The position numbers and the translations under genes are program-made. 64,000 nucleotides of DNA, from NCBI GenBank assembly GCA_019090895.1, contig JAHRVB010000228.1:1-64000 (forward strand), in the 5' to 3' direction. Below, piece after piece: positions 48,910-60,351 of this stretch (position 1 is the first letter of the stretch; every line of letters starts with the position of its first letter). Source of the DNA: Kangiellaceae bacterium. Its GTDB lineage: Bacteria; Pseudomonadota; Gammaproteobacteria; Enterobacterales; Kangiellaceae. Below the pieces are notes generated by a model. The model saw nothing but the letters and a program-made list of their open reading frames with translations. It was not told the origin of the DNA and ran no database searches.

Positions 48910-51753
48910 CTAAATAGACAATAACTCAAGTTTTTGCTGTGCTAATTTTTCAATCGATAACTTTGCACTTTCCAATTTTTCTTTCTCCTTAGATACGATT
49001 GCCTCTGGCGCATTGTCCACGAATTTCTTATTGTTTAGTTTGCCTGATAATCGCTTCATTTCGTTTTCTAGTTTTCCTATTTCTTTATTCAATCGATCAA
49101 CCTCAGCTTCGATATCGATTAGTCCAGCAACAGGCACCAAAATTTCTAAATGGTCGGAAAGAGCGGTTGAGCTGGGCGGTATTTCTTCTGATGCCTCCGT
49201 TAGACGTATATCTTCGAGCTTTGCTAAAGACGATAGAAAATTCTTATAGGAAATCAATCGACGGTTATCATCGTCGTTCCCATTCTTCAACAGAACACTG
49301 ATCGGTTTAGACGGTGAAATATTGAGTTCACCGCGAATATTTCTAACGCCAGTGATGATATTTTGAATCCAAGTTAAATCTTCATTGACATCCAAATCAA
49401 CTGAATCAACATCAAAAGTAGGAAACGCAGCCAACATAATAGATTCGGTTGAGCAGTTGGTCATAGGCTTGATTTTTTGCCATATCTCCTCAGTTATAAA
49501 CGGAATCATGGGATGGAGTAAACGCATCATTGACTCGAGTATATTTACCAGTGTGTGCCGTGTTCCTATTTTTTGTTGTTCAGTCGATTGCTCGTTTGTT
49601 AAAACTGGTTTGGATAATTCTAAATACCAATCGCAGTAGTCATTCTTACTGAATTGAAAAAGAGATTGGGTCGCAAGGTCAAAACGGTACTCATTGGTGT
49701 GCTGAATGAATGTTTGAACCGTGAGGTTGAAACGACCGATTATCCACTTGTCAGCAACACTTAACTCTAGCGATTGAGAATTGTCTATGGTCAAACCACA
49801 ATCTTGATTTTCAGTATTCATCAATACATAGCGTGCAGCATTCCATAATTTATTACAGTAATTTCTATAGCCTTCAACCCGGCCAAGATCAAAATTGATG
49901 TCACGACTGGTTGAAGCAAGTGCGCAAAATGTCATCCTTAATGCGTCGGTTCCGTATGAATTAATCCCTTCAGGAAATTGTTTTCGAGTGGCTTTCTCTA
50001 TCTTGTTTGCCGCTTTTGGGTTCATTAAACCCGATGTTCTTTTGGTTACTAACGGCTCTAGCTGAATACCGTCAATAAGATCGATAGGGTCAAGTACATT
50101 GCCCTTTGATTTTGACATTTTGTCACCACTTTCATCACGAATTAGCCCAGTGATATAGATTTCCTTGAACGGAACTTTACCAGTGAACTTAAGTGTCATC
50201 ATTATCATTCTGGCTACCCAGAAGAAAATAATATCGAAGCCAGTGACTAACACACTAGACGGAACAAATTTTTCCAATTCTTCAGTTTGATCAGGCCATC
50301 CCATTGTTGCAAATGGCCATAGTGCCGATGAAAACCAAGTGTCAAGTACATCACTGTCTTGAGTCAGTTTGATGTTATCAGCCAAATTATTTTCTTTGCG
50401 GACTTGTGTTTCGTTTTCAGCGACGTAAACATTTCCTTGTTCATCATACCAAGCCGGTATTCTATGGCCCCACCAAAGCTGACGACTGATACACCAATCT
50501 TGAATGTTCTCCATCCAGTGATAATAAGTCTTATCCCAGTTTTCAGGAACAAATTTGATCTCTCCTGAACGTACTGCTTCGATTGCCGGTTTCGCCAAAG
50601 ATTCGGTAGCAACATACCACTGGTCCGTTAACAGAGGTTCGATGACCACATTGCTTCTATCGCCTCTCGGTACCATGAGCGAGTGGTCTTCGATTTTTTC
50701 CAATAAATCCAGTGAATCAAATTCTGAAATTATTAACTTTCGGGCCTCAAATCGGTCGAGACCTGAGAATATTTCGGGCAGCTGGGAATCGAAGTCATCG
50801 ATGGGTTTGCCACCGAAATAGAACGCCTCTGATTTTTCAAGGATTTTCGCTGTAGGCCCAAAAATGTTAATGAGAGGAAGACTATGTCTTTTACCAACTT
50901 CATAGTCATTAAAATCATGGGCAGGTGTGATTTTTACACAACCAGTTCCGAATTCCATATCCACATAATCATCGGCTACTATTGGTATTTTTCGGTTGAC
51001 CAATGGAAGCATTATGAATTTGCCAATTAGATTCATATATCTTTCGTCATTTGGATCAACTGCTACGGCTGAGTCACCAAGCATTGTCTCCGGACGAGTG
51101 GTAGCAACAACAAGATAATTTTTTCCGTCTTGAGTCTTAGCGCCATCAGCTAAAGGATACCGAAAGTGCCACATTGATCCTTTTTCATCATGGTTCTCAA
51201 CTTCCAAATCGGAAATTGCCGACTGGAATTTAGGATCCCAATTTACTAATCGCTTTCCTCGGTAAATAGTCTTGTCTTTATACAATTGAATAAATACTTC
51301 TTGCACAGCTTTAGACAGATTATCATCCATGGTAAAAGCTTCTCTTTCCCAATCTGGTGAATCACCTAAACGACGCATTTGGTCAGAAATAGTACCACCA
51401 GAACTTTCTTTCCATTGCCAAACTTTTTCGATAAATTCTTCGCGAGTAAAGTCGGTACGCTTTTGCCCTTGAGCATCAAGTTGTCGTTCAACAACCATCT
51501 GAGTTGCGATGCCCGCGTGATCACTTCCACATTGCCATAAAGTATCATCACCGCTCATTCGATGAAAACGAGTCAGAGTATCCATGATGGTATGTTGAAA
51601 CGCGTGACCCATGTGTAGACTGCCGGTAACATTGGGTGGTGGGATCAAAATACAATAAGGGGTGCCGTTACCACTTGCTTTGAAGTAACCATTCGATTCC
51701 CATTGCTTATACCATTTCTGTTCGATATTTTCTGGGGTGTAAGATGTATCCAT
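48910..51753 (-). CDS. valS: valyl-tRNA synthetase
   Basis: 947 aa; '[15 protein letters not shown]', '[18 protein letters not shown]', C-terminal coiled coil. Confidence 0.98.
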   Translation of the reverse strand: MDTSYTPENIEQKWYKQWESNGYFKASGNGTPYCILIPPPNVTGSLHMGHAFQHTIMDTLTRFHRMSGDDTLWQCGSDHAGIATQMVVERQLDAQGQKRTDFTREEFIEKVWQWKESSGGTISDQMRRLGDSPDWEREAFTMDDNLSKAVQEVFIQLYKDKTIYRGKRLVNWDPKFQSAISDLEVENHDEKGSMWHFRYPLADGAKTQDGKNYLVVATTRPETMLGDSAVAVDPNDERYMNLIGKFIMLPLVNRKIPIVADDYVDMEFGTGCVKITPAHDFNDYEVGKRHSLPLINIFGPTAKILEKSEAFYFGGKPIDDFDSQLPEIFSGLDRFEARKLIISEFDSLDLLEKIEDHSLMVPRGDRSNVVIEPLLTDQWYVATESLAKPAIEAVRSGEIKFVPENWDKTYYHWMENIQDWCISRQLWWGHRIPAWYDEQGNVYVAENETQVRKENNLADNIKLTQDSDVLDTWFSSALWPFATMGWPDQTEELEKFVPSSVLVTGFDIIFFWVARMIMMTLKFTGKVPFKEIYITGLIRDESGDKMSKSKGNVLDPIDLIDGIQLEPLVTKRTSGLMNPKAANKIEKATRKQFPEGINSYGTDALRMTFCALASTSRDINFDLGRVEGYRNYCNKLWNAARYVLMNTENQDCGLTIDNSQSLELSVADKWIIGRFNLTVQTFIQHTNEYRFDLATQSLFQFSKNDYCDWYLELSKPVLTNEQSTEQQKIGTRHTLVNILESMMRLLHPMIPFITEEIWQKIKPMTNCSTESIMLAAFPTFDVDSVDLDVNEDLTWIQNIITGVRNIRGELNISPSKPISVLLKNGNDDDNRRLISYKNFLSSLAKLEDIRLTEASEEIPPSSTALSDHLEILVPVAGLIDIEAEVDRLNKEIGKLENEMKRLSGKLNNKKFVDNAPEAIVSKEKEKLESAKLSIEKLAQQKLELLSI

Positions 51754-51818
51754 ATTTAACTCTTAATTTTTTCTACAATAAAAAATTGATTATTCGATTT
51801 AATACAAAAATTAGAAAT

Positions 51819-52250
51819 CTAATTAGCGATTTTTCGGTGATTGAGAGGGTATCCTCTTTCTCGGTAAAATTTGAATCTGTCACGAGCCTTTTCTTTGTTT
51901 TCATCATCGCCAAACGCGTATTCAAATACCCATTTAAAGTGACTAAAAAAAAGTGGTACTTCAGTCGCTAGGTTAATTAGAATGTCGGGCTGAATCGTCG
52001 GTTCTTGACCGCAACCGATCTCTATCGGTGGCTTTGTATTTTCGTCCTCACCAACTAGCTGATGCGGTAAAAAACTCTTTGCATCGTGAGTCCACAGCAT
52101 CTCATCGATTTTTTCTGCCATCCGTTTATCATCGGTGTGAATAAAAACTTTTTGGCTTTTTCGGTATCCGCGTTTTACTACCTCAGTGAGATGAGAGTAG
52201 GGAAGTTTGTTTTCTTCATCGTCCACTGAATAGAATTCGATTTGGGTCAT
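51819..52250 (-). CDS. holC: DNA polymerase III chi subunit
   Basis: 143 aa; 'KVFIHTDDKRMAEKIDEMLWTHDAKSFLPHQLVGE'; between valS and pepA as in many gammaproteobacteria. Confidence 0.95.
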   Translation of the reverse strand: MTQIEFYSVDDEENKLPYSHLTEVVKRGYRKSQKVFIHTDDKRMAEKIDEMLWTHDAKSFLPHQLVGEDENTKPPIEIGCGQEPTIQPDILINLATEVPLFFSHFKWVFEYAFGDDENKEKARDRFKFYRERGYPLNHRKIAN

Positions 52251-52325
52251 AGTGATCTTCTATTAAAAAAGCTAACGAGTGTATCCAAGATACGATTTTG
52301 ATTGCTCAATTCTAAGCTATACAAA

Positions 52326-53819
52326 CTAAGAATTCGCTCGACTCAAGATATATTGAGTCAGTAGTGGAACCGGTCGACCCGTCGCACCTTTTGCTTTACC
52401 CGTTTTCCATGCTGTGCCGGCTATATCAAGATGAGCCCATTGGTATTTCTTAGTATATCGCGATAAGAAACACGCGGCAGTTATCGTACCAGCGCCACGA
52501 CCACCAAGATTACTCATATCGGCGAAATTCGAGTCGAGCTGCTCTTGATATTCGTCCCATAAAGGCAGCCGCCAAGCACGATCACCGCAGAGTTCACCCG
52601 CATTTAAAAGTTCATGGGCGAGCGGATTGTGGTTGCTTAGTAGTCCAGATGCTTGGTCACCTAAAGCGACAATACAAGCGCCTGTTAGAGTCGCGACATC
52701 GATCACCACATCGGGATCGAAGCGCTCAACATAAGTTAACGCATCACACAAAACCAAACGACCTTCTGCGTCTGTATTCAGGATCTCCACAGTCTGTCCT
52801 GACAATGTTGTTACTATATCGCCTGGACGTGCTGCATCACCGCTAGGCATGTTTTCTGCAGCGGCTATTACAACTACAAGATTTACAACAAGAGACAATT
52901 CAGTCACAGCAACGAAACAGCCGAAAACACCGGCAGCACCGCCCATGTCGTATTTCATTTCATCCATGCGCTCACCGGGTTTCAGTGAAATCCCACCGCT
53001 GTCAAAAGTGATTCCCTTGCCGACTAATACAATCGGTTTTTTTTCTGCTTCAGCGCCGTTATATTTTAAAACGATTAATTTTCCTGGTGTTTTAGATCCT
53101 TGAGAAACAGCTGTAAATGCGCCCATGCCCATTTCTTTGAGTTCTGACTCATCAATGATTTGGCATTCAACGTGGTCGTTTTGAACCGCCAGTATTTTCG
53201 CTTCTTCTGCTAAATAAGTTGGATTTGCTATATTGGGTGGTTGGTTAGCTAAATCGCGAGCTTTATGAGCTCCTTTAGAAACCGCTATTCCTTCCGCTAT
53301 CGCTTGCTCACCAATCGTTAAATCTTTGCGTGTTGTAACATTGAATACGAGACGTCGTACTGGTCTTCTGGCAGTCTCAGATTTGCTCTTATACTCTTCA
53401 AATGAATACAGAGTATCTTGAGTCGACTCAATCGCGTGTCTTACTTTCCAATGGGTATCTCTTCCTTTGACATTTAATTCGCTTAAGAAACAAACCGCAT
53501 CCATTGAGCCTGTCTCATTCAGCGTTGTGATCGCTTTTGCTATGACAGTATTATATTGCTTATCGCCGAAGTCTCTTTCTTTCCCGCAACCAATTAAAAG
53601 CACACGATCTGATAATGTGTTCGGCACATTGTGAAGTAATAATACTTGTCCCAATTTACCTTCCATGTCGCCACGTCTGAGTAAATTGCTAAGATAGCCC
53701 TCACTGACTTCGTCAATTTGCTCGCCCGCTTGGGAAAGTTTTCGTGAGTCAAAAACACCTATAACAACGCAAGCGCTACGCTGTTTTTCTGGGTTACCAC
53801 TTTTTACGTTAAATTCCAT
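52326..53819 (-). CDS. pepA: leucyl aminopeptidase
   Basis: '[34 protein letters not shown]', '[16 protein letters not shown]'. Confidence 0.97.
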   Translation of the reverse strand: MEFNVKSGNPEKQRSACVVIGVFDSRKLSQAGEQIDEVSEGYLSNLLRRGDMEGKLGQVLLLHNVPNTLSDRVLLIGCGKERDFGDKQYNTVIAKAITTLNETGSMDAVCFLSELNVKGRDTHWKVRHAIESTQDTLYSFEEYKSKSETARRPVRRLVFNVTTRKDLTIGEQAIAEGIAVSKGAHKARDLANQPPNIANPTYLAEEAKILAVQNDHVECQIIDESELKEMGMGAFTAVSQGSKTPGKLIVLKYNGAEAEKKPIVLVGKGITFDSGGISLKPGERMDEMKYDMGGAAGVFGCFVAVTELSLVVNLVVVIAAAENMPSGDAARPGDIVTTLSGQTVEILNTDAEGRLVLCDALTYVERFDPDVVIDVATLTGACIVALGDQASGLLSNHNPLAHELLNAGELCGDRAWRLPLWDEYQEQLDSNFADMSNLGGRGAGTITAACFLSRYTKKYQWAHLDIAGTAWKTGKAKGATGRPVPLLTQYILSRANS

Positions 53820-54074
53820 TGAAAGAATCCATTATCAGCTGACTGGAAGGAAGTTTTCATGATACGAAGGTTTATTCTTTAGTGGCAGCAATGCTAAAAT
53901 AGCTCGCTAACAGCCTTTGCATCAATAGAAAACTAGCTAAAACGAGAGTTTAACTTATAAAATCCTTTTTATTAAGTAAAACTCGAACTTTTCTTCAGTG
54001 TTAGCGGTCTCATTTTATACCGCAAACTGTTCGAATTTCACCCAATTGCTTTGTACCTTGATTAGGAATTTAGT

Positions 54075-55238
54075 TTGATACTAAAAAACTATATTAATAA
54101 AGATATTTATCGAACGACCGCAGCTATTTTGTTGGTGCTGATACTTATTTTCGTTAGCTCCCGATTTGTGAAATATATCCAATTAGCGGTCGATGGGACT
54201 ATTTCTGCTAACGCGGTATTTTCGTTGCTCGCGTTACAAATTCCATCAGTCGCCGGCTTTCTCATTCCACTATCATTCTTTTTGGCTATTCTACTGACCT
54301 TTGGCAGGCTCTATTCGGACAATGAGCTAGTTGTTGTTCATGGACTCGGTATTGGTCAGCAAGATTTAGCCAAGATGTTGCTACCTTCGGCGTTTGTGCT
54401 CGCATTAGCGGCTGGGGCATTGTCCACTATTTTAACTCCGTGGGCTTTGACTCAAAGTTCAGTTTTGATGGCAGAACAAGCTGCTCAAGCGAAATTAGGG
54501 GTATTTTCAGCGGGTCGATTTAAAGAAAATAGCACCAGAGACGGTATTGTATTTGTAGAATCCAAAACAGATTCGGGCGAAATTACCGGAGTATTCTCAG
54601 TCTCAAGACAGCTTGAACAAGAATCGAGTCAAAACAATATTTTACAGCTACCTGCCGATAGTCTATCAATTTTGAATAATCGATATGGTCAGGTAAAGAT
54701 TCAAACCGCTCGTTCAGGGCGACATTGGGAAAATGAGGAAACCGGCGTTAATTATTTGGTATTAGAAAACGGTCAATTTAGTGAATTCAATGAAATTGAA
54801 AATCGCTGGCAGCTTACTCACTTTGATTCCTCTTATACAAAAATAGTGCAGGACGACTCTATTAAAGTGTCGGACTCTGCAAAGTCGGCATCGACACTGA
54901 ATTTGATCGCAAAGCTGGGGAATAGACAATGGGCGGAGTTGCATTGGCGGTTAGCCGCACCGATCTCGATACCGCTAATTTGTTTATTGGCCATTCCCCT
55001 GTCACGGACCCAACCAAGAAAAGGAAAGTTTTCTAGGTTGCTACCATCGGTCTTGATTTATTTAATTTATGTTTTATTGATGATGTATTCAAGGAAAATG
55101 GTTGATTCTGGACGAATTCCGGGCGAAATTGGCTTTTGGTGGATCCATCTCGGTTTAGGTCTTTTCGTTTATTGGCTATATTTACCACTAAAGAAAATTA
55201 AAAAGTCCATTCGACAACACAGAGTGGGAGCCAATTAA
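54075..55238 (+). CDS. lptF: LPS export permease LptF
   Basis: 387 aa YjgP/YjgQ family, divergent from pepA, followed by lptG; TTG start. Confidence 0.93.
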   Translation: MILKNYINKDIYRTTAAILLVLILIFVSSRFVKYIQLAVDGTISANAVFSLLALQIPSVAGFLIPLSFFLAILLTFGRLYSDNELVVVHGLGIGQQDLAKMLLPSAFVLALAAGALSTILTPWALTQSSVLMAEQAAQAKLGVFSAGRFKENSTRDGIVFVESKTDSGEITGVFSVSRQLEQESSQNNILQLPADSLSILNNRYGQVKIQTARSGRHWENEETGVNYLVLENGQFSEFNEIENRWQLTHFDSSYTKIVQDDSIKVSDSAKSASTLNLIAKLGNRQWAELHWRLAAPISIPLICLLAIPLSRTQPRKGKFSRLLPSVLIYLIYVLLMMYSRKMVDSGRIPGEIGFWWIHLGLGLFVYWLYLPLKKIKKSIRQHRVGAN

Positions 55239-55239
55239 G

Positions 55240-56307
55240 ATGTTTAACTTAATGGACCGATATATCGCTCGACATGTCATTTCAGCGAGCTTACTGATTC
55301 TATTTTTATTAATCGTTTTGCGAGCTATGTTTGGATTGCTGGAAGAATCGAATTCAATTGGTAAAGGCAGCTATCAACTTGCCGACGCGCTTCTTTATGT
55401 AGGTTTAATGTTGCCTCAAAAGGTGTTAGAGCTTTTTCCTATGGGAGTTTTAATCGGATCTTTATTCGGACTTGGAATTCTAGCCGCAAATAATGAGCTG
55501 ACGGTGATGAGAGCAGCAGGTATGACGACTTGGCGAATTGCAGGTTCAACTTTGAAAGCTTCGTTAATACTGATGGTATGTGTGTTGGTATTAAGTGAAA
55601 TTGTTGCTCCAGTCGCAAGTAAGTCAGCACAACAGTTGCGAACATCGGCCTTAAGTGATGGTAAAATTTCTCGAAGCGCGACAGGACTGTGGGCAAAAAG
55701 AGACAACCAAATTATTCATATAGCCAGTATTCATAAAAGTGGCGAAATGCATAATCTGGCAATTTATCAGTTAGATCAGTCGTTTCAGCTTATGAGCTTA
55801 ATAGAAGCAAAGTCTGCAGTAGTGGTCGACGATAAATGGTATTTAATGGAAGTGGCGGAAACTCACTTTGATGAGGGCCGTATTAACAAAATACTGGTGC
55901 CTCAGATGGAGTGGGATAATCCGATTGATGAAGACAACATCGATACTTTAACCTTGAAACCAGAAATGCTCAATATTAGCGGACTAGTCAAATACCACCA
56001 ATATTTAACTAGTAATCTGCTTGATGCCACTGAAATCGAATTGGCTATTTGGCAAAAACTGCTTTTACCAATATCAGTGGCAATAATGATGCTGCTCGCG
56101 GCTAGCTTCGCTTTTGGTCCAATGAGAGACGTATCAATGGGAGCGAGAGTATTAACCGGGGTAATGTTAGGTTTTGGCTTTCACTTGGTTAAACAATCCT
56201 TTGGTCCAATCAGCCTTATTTATGGAGCATCTCCCTTTCTGGGAGCAGTATTACCATTGATTGTATTTGCCGCTTTTGCGTATGGTTTGATGAGAAAATC
56301 AGGTTAG
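55240..56307 (+). CDS. lptG: LPS export permease LptG
   Basis: 355 aa; 'MDRYIARHVISASLLILFLLIVLRAMFGLLEE', 'ANNELTVMRAAGMTTWRI'. Confidence 0.95.
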   Translation: MFNLMDRYIARHVISASLLILFLLIVLRAMFGLLEESNSIGKGSYQLADALLYVGLMLPQKVLELFPMGVLIGSLFGLGILAANNELTVMRAAGMTTWRIAGSTLKASLILMVCVLVLSEIVAPVASKSAQQLRTSALSDGKISRSATGLWAKRDNQIIHIASIHKSGEMHNLAIYQLDQSFQLMSLIEAKSAVVVDDKWYLMEVAETHFDEGRINKILVPQMEWDNPIDEDNIDTLTLKPEMLNISGLVKYHQYLTSNLLDATEIELAIWQKLLLPISVAIMMLLAASFAFGPMRDVSMGARVLTGVMLGFGFHLVKQSFGPISLIYGASPFLGAVLPLIVFAAFAYGLMRKSG

Positions 56308-56379
56308 AGGAGAGGTGAAAGTTACTATGGTCGAAGACCTGTTCACTTATAACTAGTAGTACAAATATGATTCGACCAT

Positions 56380-56898
56380 TCAAATGAGAGGTTTTTGATT
56401 ATCATTCTTATAAAAATCTTTTGGTAACTCGATCACTCGACTATCGATTGCCATGTCGTGCCAGCCTCTTTTCTCGCTGTCGAGGAGGCACCAAAGATTA
56501 GCCAGTCCGCCCAAAGAAAGAAATGAACGGAGGTAAGCTTCTTTCCAACTGAGTAATTTCCCATCAGATTTAAATAGTTGCAACTTCCATGCTTTCATTC
56601 CTACCGTCTGACCTCCTTTGACCCAACACCACACATAATAATATTGAACTGTTACAAAGAGATAGATTCCCCAAAAAACATTCTTACTCGCTGCTTGAGA
56701 AACTTGGCTAAAATCGTCGACCCAAGGATTAGTCACGAGATAAAGTGTTATTTGCCCGATAGTGAGGGCCAGGATAAAGATACCTAGTGCCCCTAATAAA
56801 TCATAAACCCAAGCAAATAAGCGTTTCCAAAAAGACGCTAAAGTGACTGGCGTGGGGGTAGAGGACGTCGGCTTACTTTTGTGTGTACGTGATGACAA
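56380..56898 (-). CDS. RDD family membrane protein
   Basis: 'FWKRLFAWVYDLLGALGIFI', 'KGGQTVGMKAWKLQL', 'LLDSEKRGWHDMAIDSRVI'. Confidence 0.92.
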   Translation of the reverse strand: MSSRTHKSKPTSSTPTPVTLASFWKRLFAWVYDLLGALGIFILALTIGQITLYLVTNPWVDDFSQVSQAASKNVFWGIYLFVTVQYYYVWCWVKGGQTVGMKAWKLQLFKSDGKLLSWKEAYLRSFLSLGGLANLWCLLDSEKRGWHDMAIDSRVIELPKDFYKNDNQKPLI

Positions 56899-57004
56899 AG
56901 GCTACTCTGACTTACTGTTTTGGAGTTTGGCCGCAGTCTATCAAATAAATTCGATAATTAGTATTAACTATTCGAGACAGGCTTTATAATGTCGGGTTCG
57001 ATAA

Positions 57005-58249
57005 ATGAGAAAGAATAATAAGGATTACAGTTTGAGCAACTTAAACCTACAAACTCAACGAGTTTTGTCAGGGATGCGTCCATCGGGACGATTGCACTTA
57101 GGTCATTATCACGGAGTGCTTAAAAATTGGGTCAAGTTGCAACACCAACACGAATGTTTTTTCTTTGTTGCAGACTGGCATGTTCTGACAACTCATTACG
57201 ATAATCCCTCCATTATTGAGCAATCCTTGTGGGATATGGTAATTGATTGGTTAGCTGCAGGCGTTAATCCTGGTTCAGCGACCATGTTCATACAGTCTAA
57301 AGTGCCAGACCATGCTGAACTGCATTTGTTACTTTCAATGTTAACACCTGTTAGTTGGTTAGAACGGGCGCCGACTTACAAGGAGCAACAAGATAAGTTA
57401 GCTAATAAAGATTTGAGTACATATGGTTTCTTAGGGTATCCGCTACTGCAGACTGCAGATATTCTGATGTATAAAGCTGGCGCAGTCCCAGTCGGGCAAG
57501 ATCAAGTGCCTCATGTTGAAATGTCGCGGGAAATAGCGAGGCGTTTTAATCACTATTATGGGAAAAAACCTGGGTTTGAGCAGAAAGCTGAGGCGGCAAT
57601 CAAAAAGTTGGGTAAAAAGAATGCCAAGTTGTATAACGCCTTAAGAAAAGATTTCACACAAGAAGGAAATGAAGAATCATTCGACAAAGCGCATGCGCTA
57701 ATAGAAGGTCATGCCAGTATTTCCTTAGGTGATAAAGAACGATTAGTCGGATACTTGGATGGTGGAGGCAAAATTATCCTGCCTGAGCCGCAAGCAATGT
57801 TAACGCCTGTTTCAAAGATGCCAGGATTAGATGGACAGAAAATGTCTAAATCATATAATAATGTGATTGAAATGCGAGAATCTGATGAGAGTATCGAAAA
57901 AAAGATAAAACGAATGCAGACGGACCCAGCCAGAGTTCGTCTCACCGACCCAGGCGACCCGAATAACTGTCCTGTGTGGCAATTACATGAGGTGTATTCG
58001 ACTGTGAAAATAAAGGAATGGGTCACAGAGGGGTGTAAGTCCGCTGGAATCGGTTGTCTCGAATGTAAAGGACCCGTGATTGAATGTATTAAGCAAGAAA
58101 CAACAGAATTTAGAGAGCGAGCGAAGGAATTTGAGGAATCGCCTGATTTGGTAAAGAATATTATATCAGAAGGAACAGAACGAGCTCGTGTTATTGCAAA
58201 AGAAACCATGCAAGATGTTAGAGATGTCATGGGTTTATCGTACCGGTAG
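57005..58249 (+). CDS. trpS: tryptophanyl-tRNA synthetase (long form)
   Basis: 'VLSGMRPSGRLHLGHYHGVLKNWV', 'KMSKSYNN'. Confidence 0.96.
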   Translation: MRKNNKDYSLSNLNLQTQRVLSGMRPSGRLHLGHYHGVLKNWVKLQHQHECFFFVADWHVLTTHYDNPSIIEQSLWDMVIDWLAAGVNPGSATMFIQSKVPDHAELHLLLSMLTPVSWLERAPTYKEQQDKLANKDLSTYGFLGYPLLQTADILMYKAGAVPVGQDQVPHVEMSREIARRFNHYYGKKPGFEQKAEAAIKKLGKKNAKLYNALRKDFTQEGNEESFDKAHALIEGHASISLGDKERLVGYLDGGGKIILPEPQAMLTPVSKMPGLDGQKMSKSYNNVIEMRESDESIEKKIKRMQTDPARVRLTDPGDPNNCPVWQLHEVYSTVKIKEWVTEGCKSAGIGCLECKGPVIECIKQETTEFRERAKEFEESPDLVKNIISEGTERARVIAKETMQDVRDVMGLSYR

Positions 58250-58261
58250 ATAAGAGATTAA

Positions 58262-59317
58262 ATGAATCAAGAAAACAAAAATACAGAGCGAGTAAAAACA
58301 GAAGAGGCTTCAACTAAAGATGAGTCCCATTTTGTCGGTGATGACGTAAATTCTCCCAGTGCTCAGACAAATGACAACTCAAACCCTAGTGTTTTTTCTG
58401 ATCGTTCTCATTCGAATATTCAATCTGATGAGAATTCAGAAGCGGGTTCGGTAGATGAATCTGTGGAAGATGGAACGGCTGAAGATGGTCAAGAGCCTGT
58501 ACATCCAGAGTTTAAACTCGCTGAAGGCCCGGCACACTCGCAAGAGGAGATGCACTTTGCGCTCATAGAAGGCGAGCCCATTAGTGAAGTGCCTAAAGAC
58601 CTTTACATTCCGCCGGACGCTCTTGAAGTTTTTTTAGAAGCTTTTGAAGGACCTCTTGATCTTTTATTGTATTTAATTAAACGGCAAAATCTCGATATCT
58701 TGAATATTCCAATCGCTCACATTACAGAGCAATATATGGAATATGTTGAGTTGATGAAATCCGTTAATCTAGAATTGGCCGCTGAGTACTTAGTAATGGC
58801 CGCGATGCTAGCAGAAATAAAGAGTCGTGTTCTGCTACCGAGACCAGTACTAGAAGAACATGAAGATGATCCTAGAGCTGATTTAATTAGACGGCTACAA
58901 GAATACGAGCGATTTAAGAACGCGGCGCAAGATGTTGATGAATTGCCAAGAATGGGTAGAGAAATATTTCAGCTCGAGGCAGAAACACCTGAACTTCATA
59001 TTAATAAGCCGTTACCTGATGTCGATATGCGCGAAGTGCTTTTAGCACTTAAAGATGTATTAGTAAGAGCTGAAATGTTTACCTCGCATCAAATTCAAAG
59101 AGAAGCGCTCTCTACGCGAGAGAAAATGGGAACTGTCTTGGCGATTTTATCAGCAGATAACTTTACTGATTTTATATCGTTGTTTAATATTGAAGAAGGT
59201 CGAGCCGGAGTAGTGGTTACGTTTTTAGCGATTATGGAGTTGACGAAAGAGTCATTAATTGAACTAGTTCAAAGTGATCCTTTTTCCCCGATACATGTGC
59301 GAGCAAGAATCAATTAG
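58262..59317 (+). CDS. scpA: segregation and condensation protein A with acidic N-terminal extension
   Basis: Core 'FEGPLDLLLYLIKRQNLDILNIPIAHITEQYMEYVELM'; about 110 residues of acidic low-complexity sequence precede it. Confidence 0.94.
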   Translation: MNQENKNTERVKTEEASTKDESHFVGDDVNSPSAQTNDNSNPSVFSDRSHSNIQSDENSEAGSVDESVEDGTAEDGQEPVHPEFKLAEGPAHSQEEMHFALIEGEPISEVPKDLYIPPDALEVFLEAFEGPLDLLLYLIKRQNLDILNIPIAHITEQYMEYVELMKSVNLELAAEYLVMAAMLAEIKSRVLLPRPVLEEHEDDPRADLIRRLQEYERFKNAAQDVDELPRMGREIFQLEAETPELHINKPLPDVDMREVLLALKDVLVRAEMFTSHQIQREALSTREKMGTVLAILSADNFTDFISLFNIEEGRAGVVVTFLAIMELTKESLIELVQSDPFSPIHVRARIN

Positions 59318-59380
59318 ACTTTAGCCAAAACTCTACAAAGAGTCAAACCCAAGTAGAAGTTAGGAAATACGAATAAAAAT

Positions 59381-60325
59381 ATGAGCATTGAACAAAATAA
59401 ACTTAAGAATATAATTGAAGCAGCATTGATGGCGGTTGCAAAACCCATGACTATTGAGCAACTGATGCAATTATTTGGCGATGAATATCGGCCATCGTCA
59501 AACGAAATAAAAGATGCGCTTGCCATTTTAGTCAATGAATCAGAAACACGTGGAGTTGAGTTAAAAGAAGTCGCCAGTGGCTTTCGATATCAAGCCAAAC
59601 AAGAATATTCAGAATGGCTGAGCAGGCTTTGGGAAGAAAGACCAGCAAAATACTCTCGAGCCGCACTAGAAACTCTAGCGCTAATCGCCTATAGACAACC
59701 TGTCACTCGAGCTGAAATTGAAGATGTGAGAGGGGTTGGCGTGAGCAGCAGTATCGTTAAAACAATGATAGAGAGAGAATGGATTCGAGTTGTTGGTCAT
59801 CGAGACGTACCTGGTAGACCAGCTCTTTACGCGACCACTAAACAGTTTCTAGATTATTTTAATATGAAGAGTTTAGATGAACTGCCGACCCTTGCTGAAA
59901 TTAAAGACCTAGAAGATCTTAACCCAGAACTTGATTTGCCCAATCCCGATGAAGAGCGAGAAACTCGAGGAGGCAAAGACAAAGCTGCTCCTTCGAACGA
60001 AGAGAATTCAGAAGTTTCAGATTCAACTGAATTGGAGTCCACAGAACTAGATCTAAACAGAGCTTCGAATGAAGCAATATCTTTGGAAGACGGTGACGTT
60101 GCTTCAGGTATTGCGCCTCAAAGTTTTCAAGAGACAGATGAGCATCTGCAGACGAGTGCTTTTGGACAAACAGACGAATCACTTGAAGTAGAAGAGGTTG
60201 ATGTAACAGATTCAAACCAAGAACAGGACGAGCTTAGTGATATTCATACTGAGTCAAACTCAGATAGTTTTTACGCTGAGCATACAGAAGAAGGCGACGG
60301 GTCACTTGAACAAAGTGAAGACTAA
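59381..60325 (+). CDS. scpB: segregation and condensation protein B with acidic C-terminal tail
   Basis: 'IIEAALMAVAKPMTIEQLMQLF', 'AALETLALIAYRQPVTRAEIEDVRGV'; acidic tail of about 120 residues. Confidence 0.94.
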   Translation: MSIEQNKLKNIIEAALMAVAKPMTIEQLMQLFGDEYRPSSNEIKDALAILVNESETRGVELKEVASGFRYQAKQEYSEWLSRLWEERPAKYSRAALETLALIAYRQPVTRAEIEDVRGVGVSSSIVKTMIEREWIRVVGHRDVPGRPALYATTKQFLDYFNMKSLDELPTLAEIKDLEDLNPELDLPNPDEERETRGGKDKAAPSNEENSEVSDSTELESTELDLNRASNEAISLEDGDVASGIAPQSFQETDEHLQTSAFGQTDESLEVEEVDVTDSNQEQDELSDIHTESNSDSFYAEHTEEGDGSLEQSED

Positions 60326-60351
60326 TCGCAAATTTAAATTAGAGCAATGTT

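Noticed and set aside
57709-58230. 173-aa minus-strand ORF within trpS
   Set aside because: Fully antisense to trpS, no recognisable family; spurious open frame.
57005-58249. TrpS longer than E. coli TrpS (insertion before KMSKS)
   Set aside because: Long-form TrpS proteins are already known in other Gammaproteobacteria, so not considered novel.
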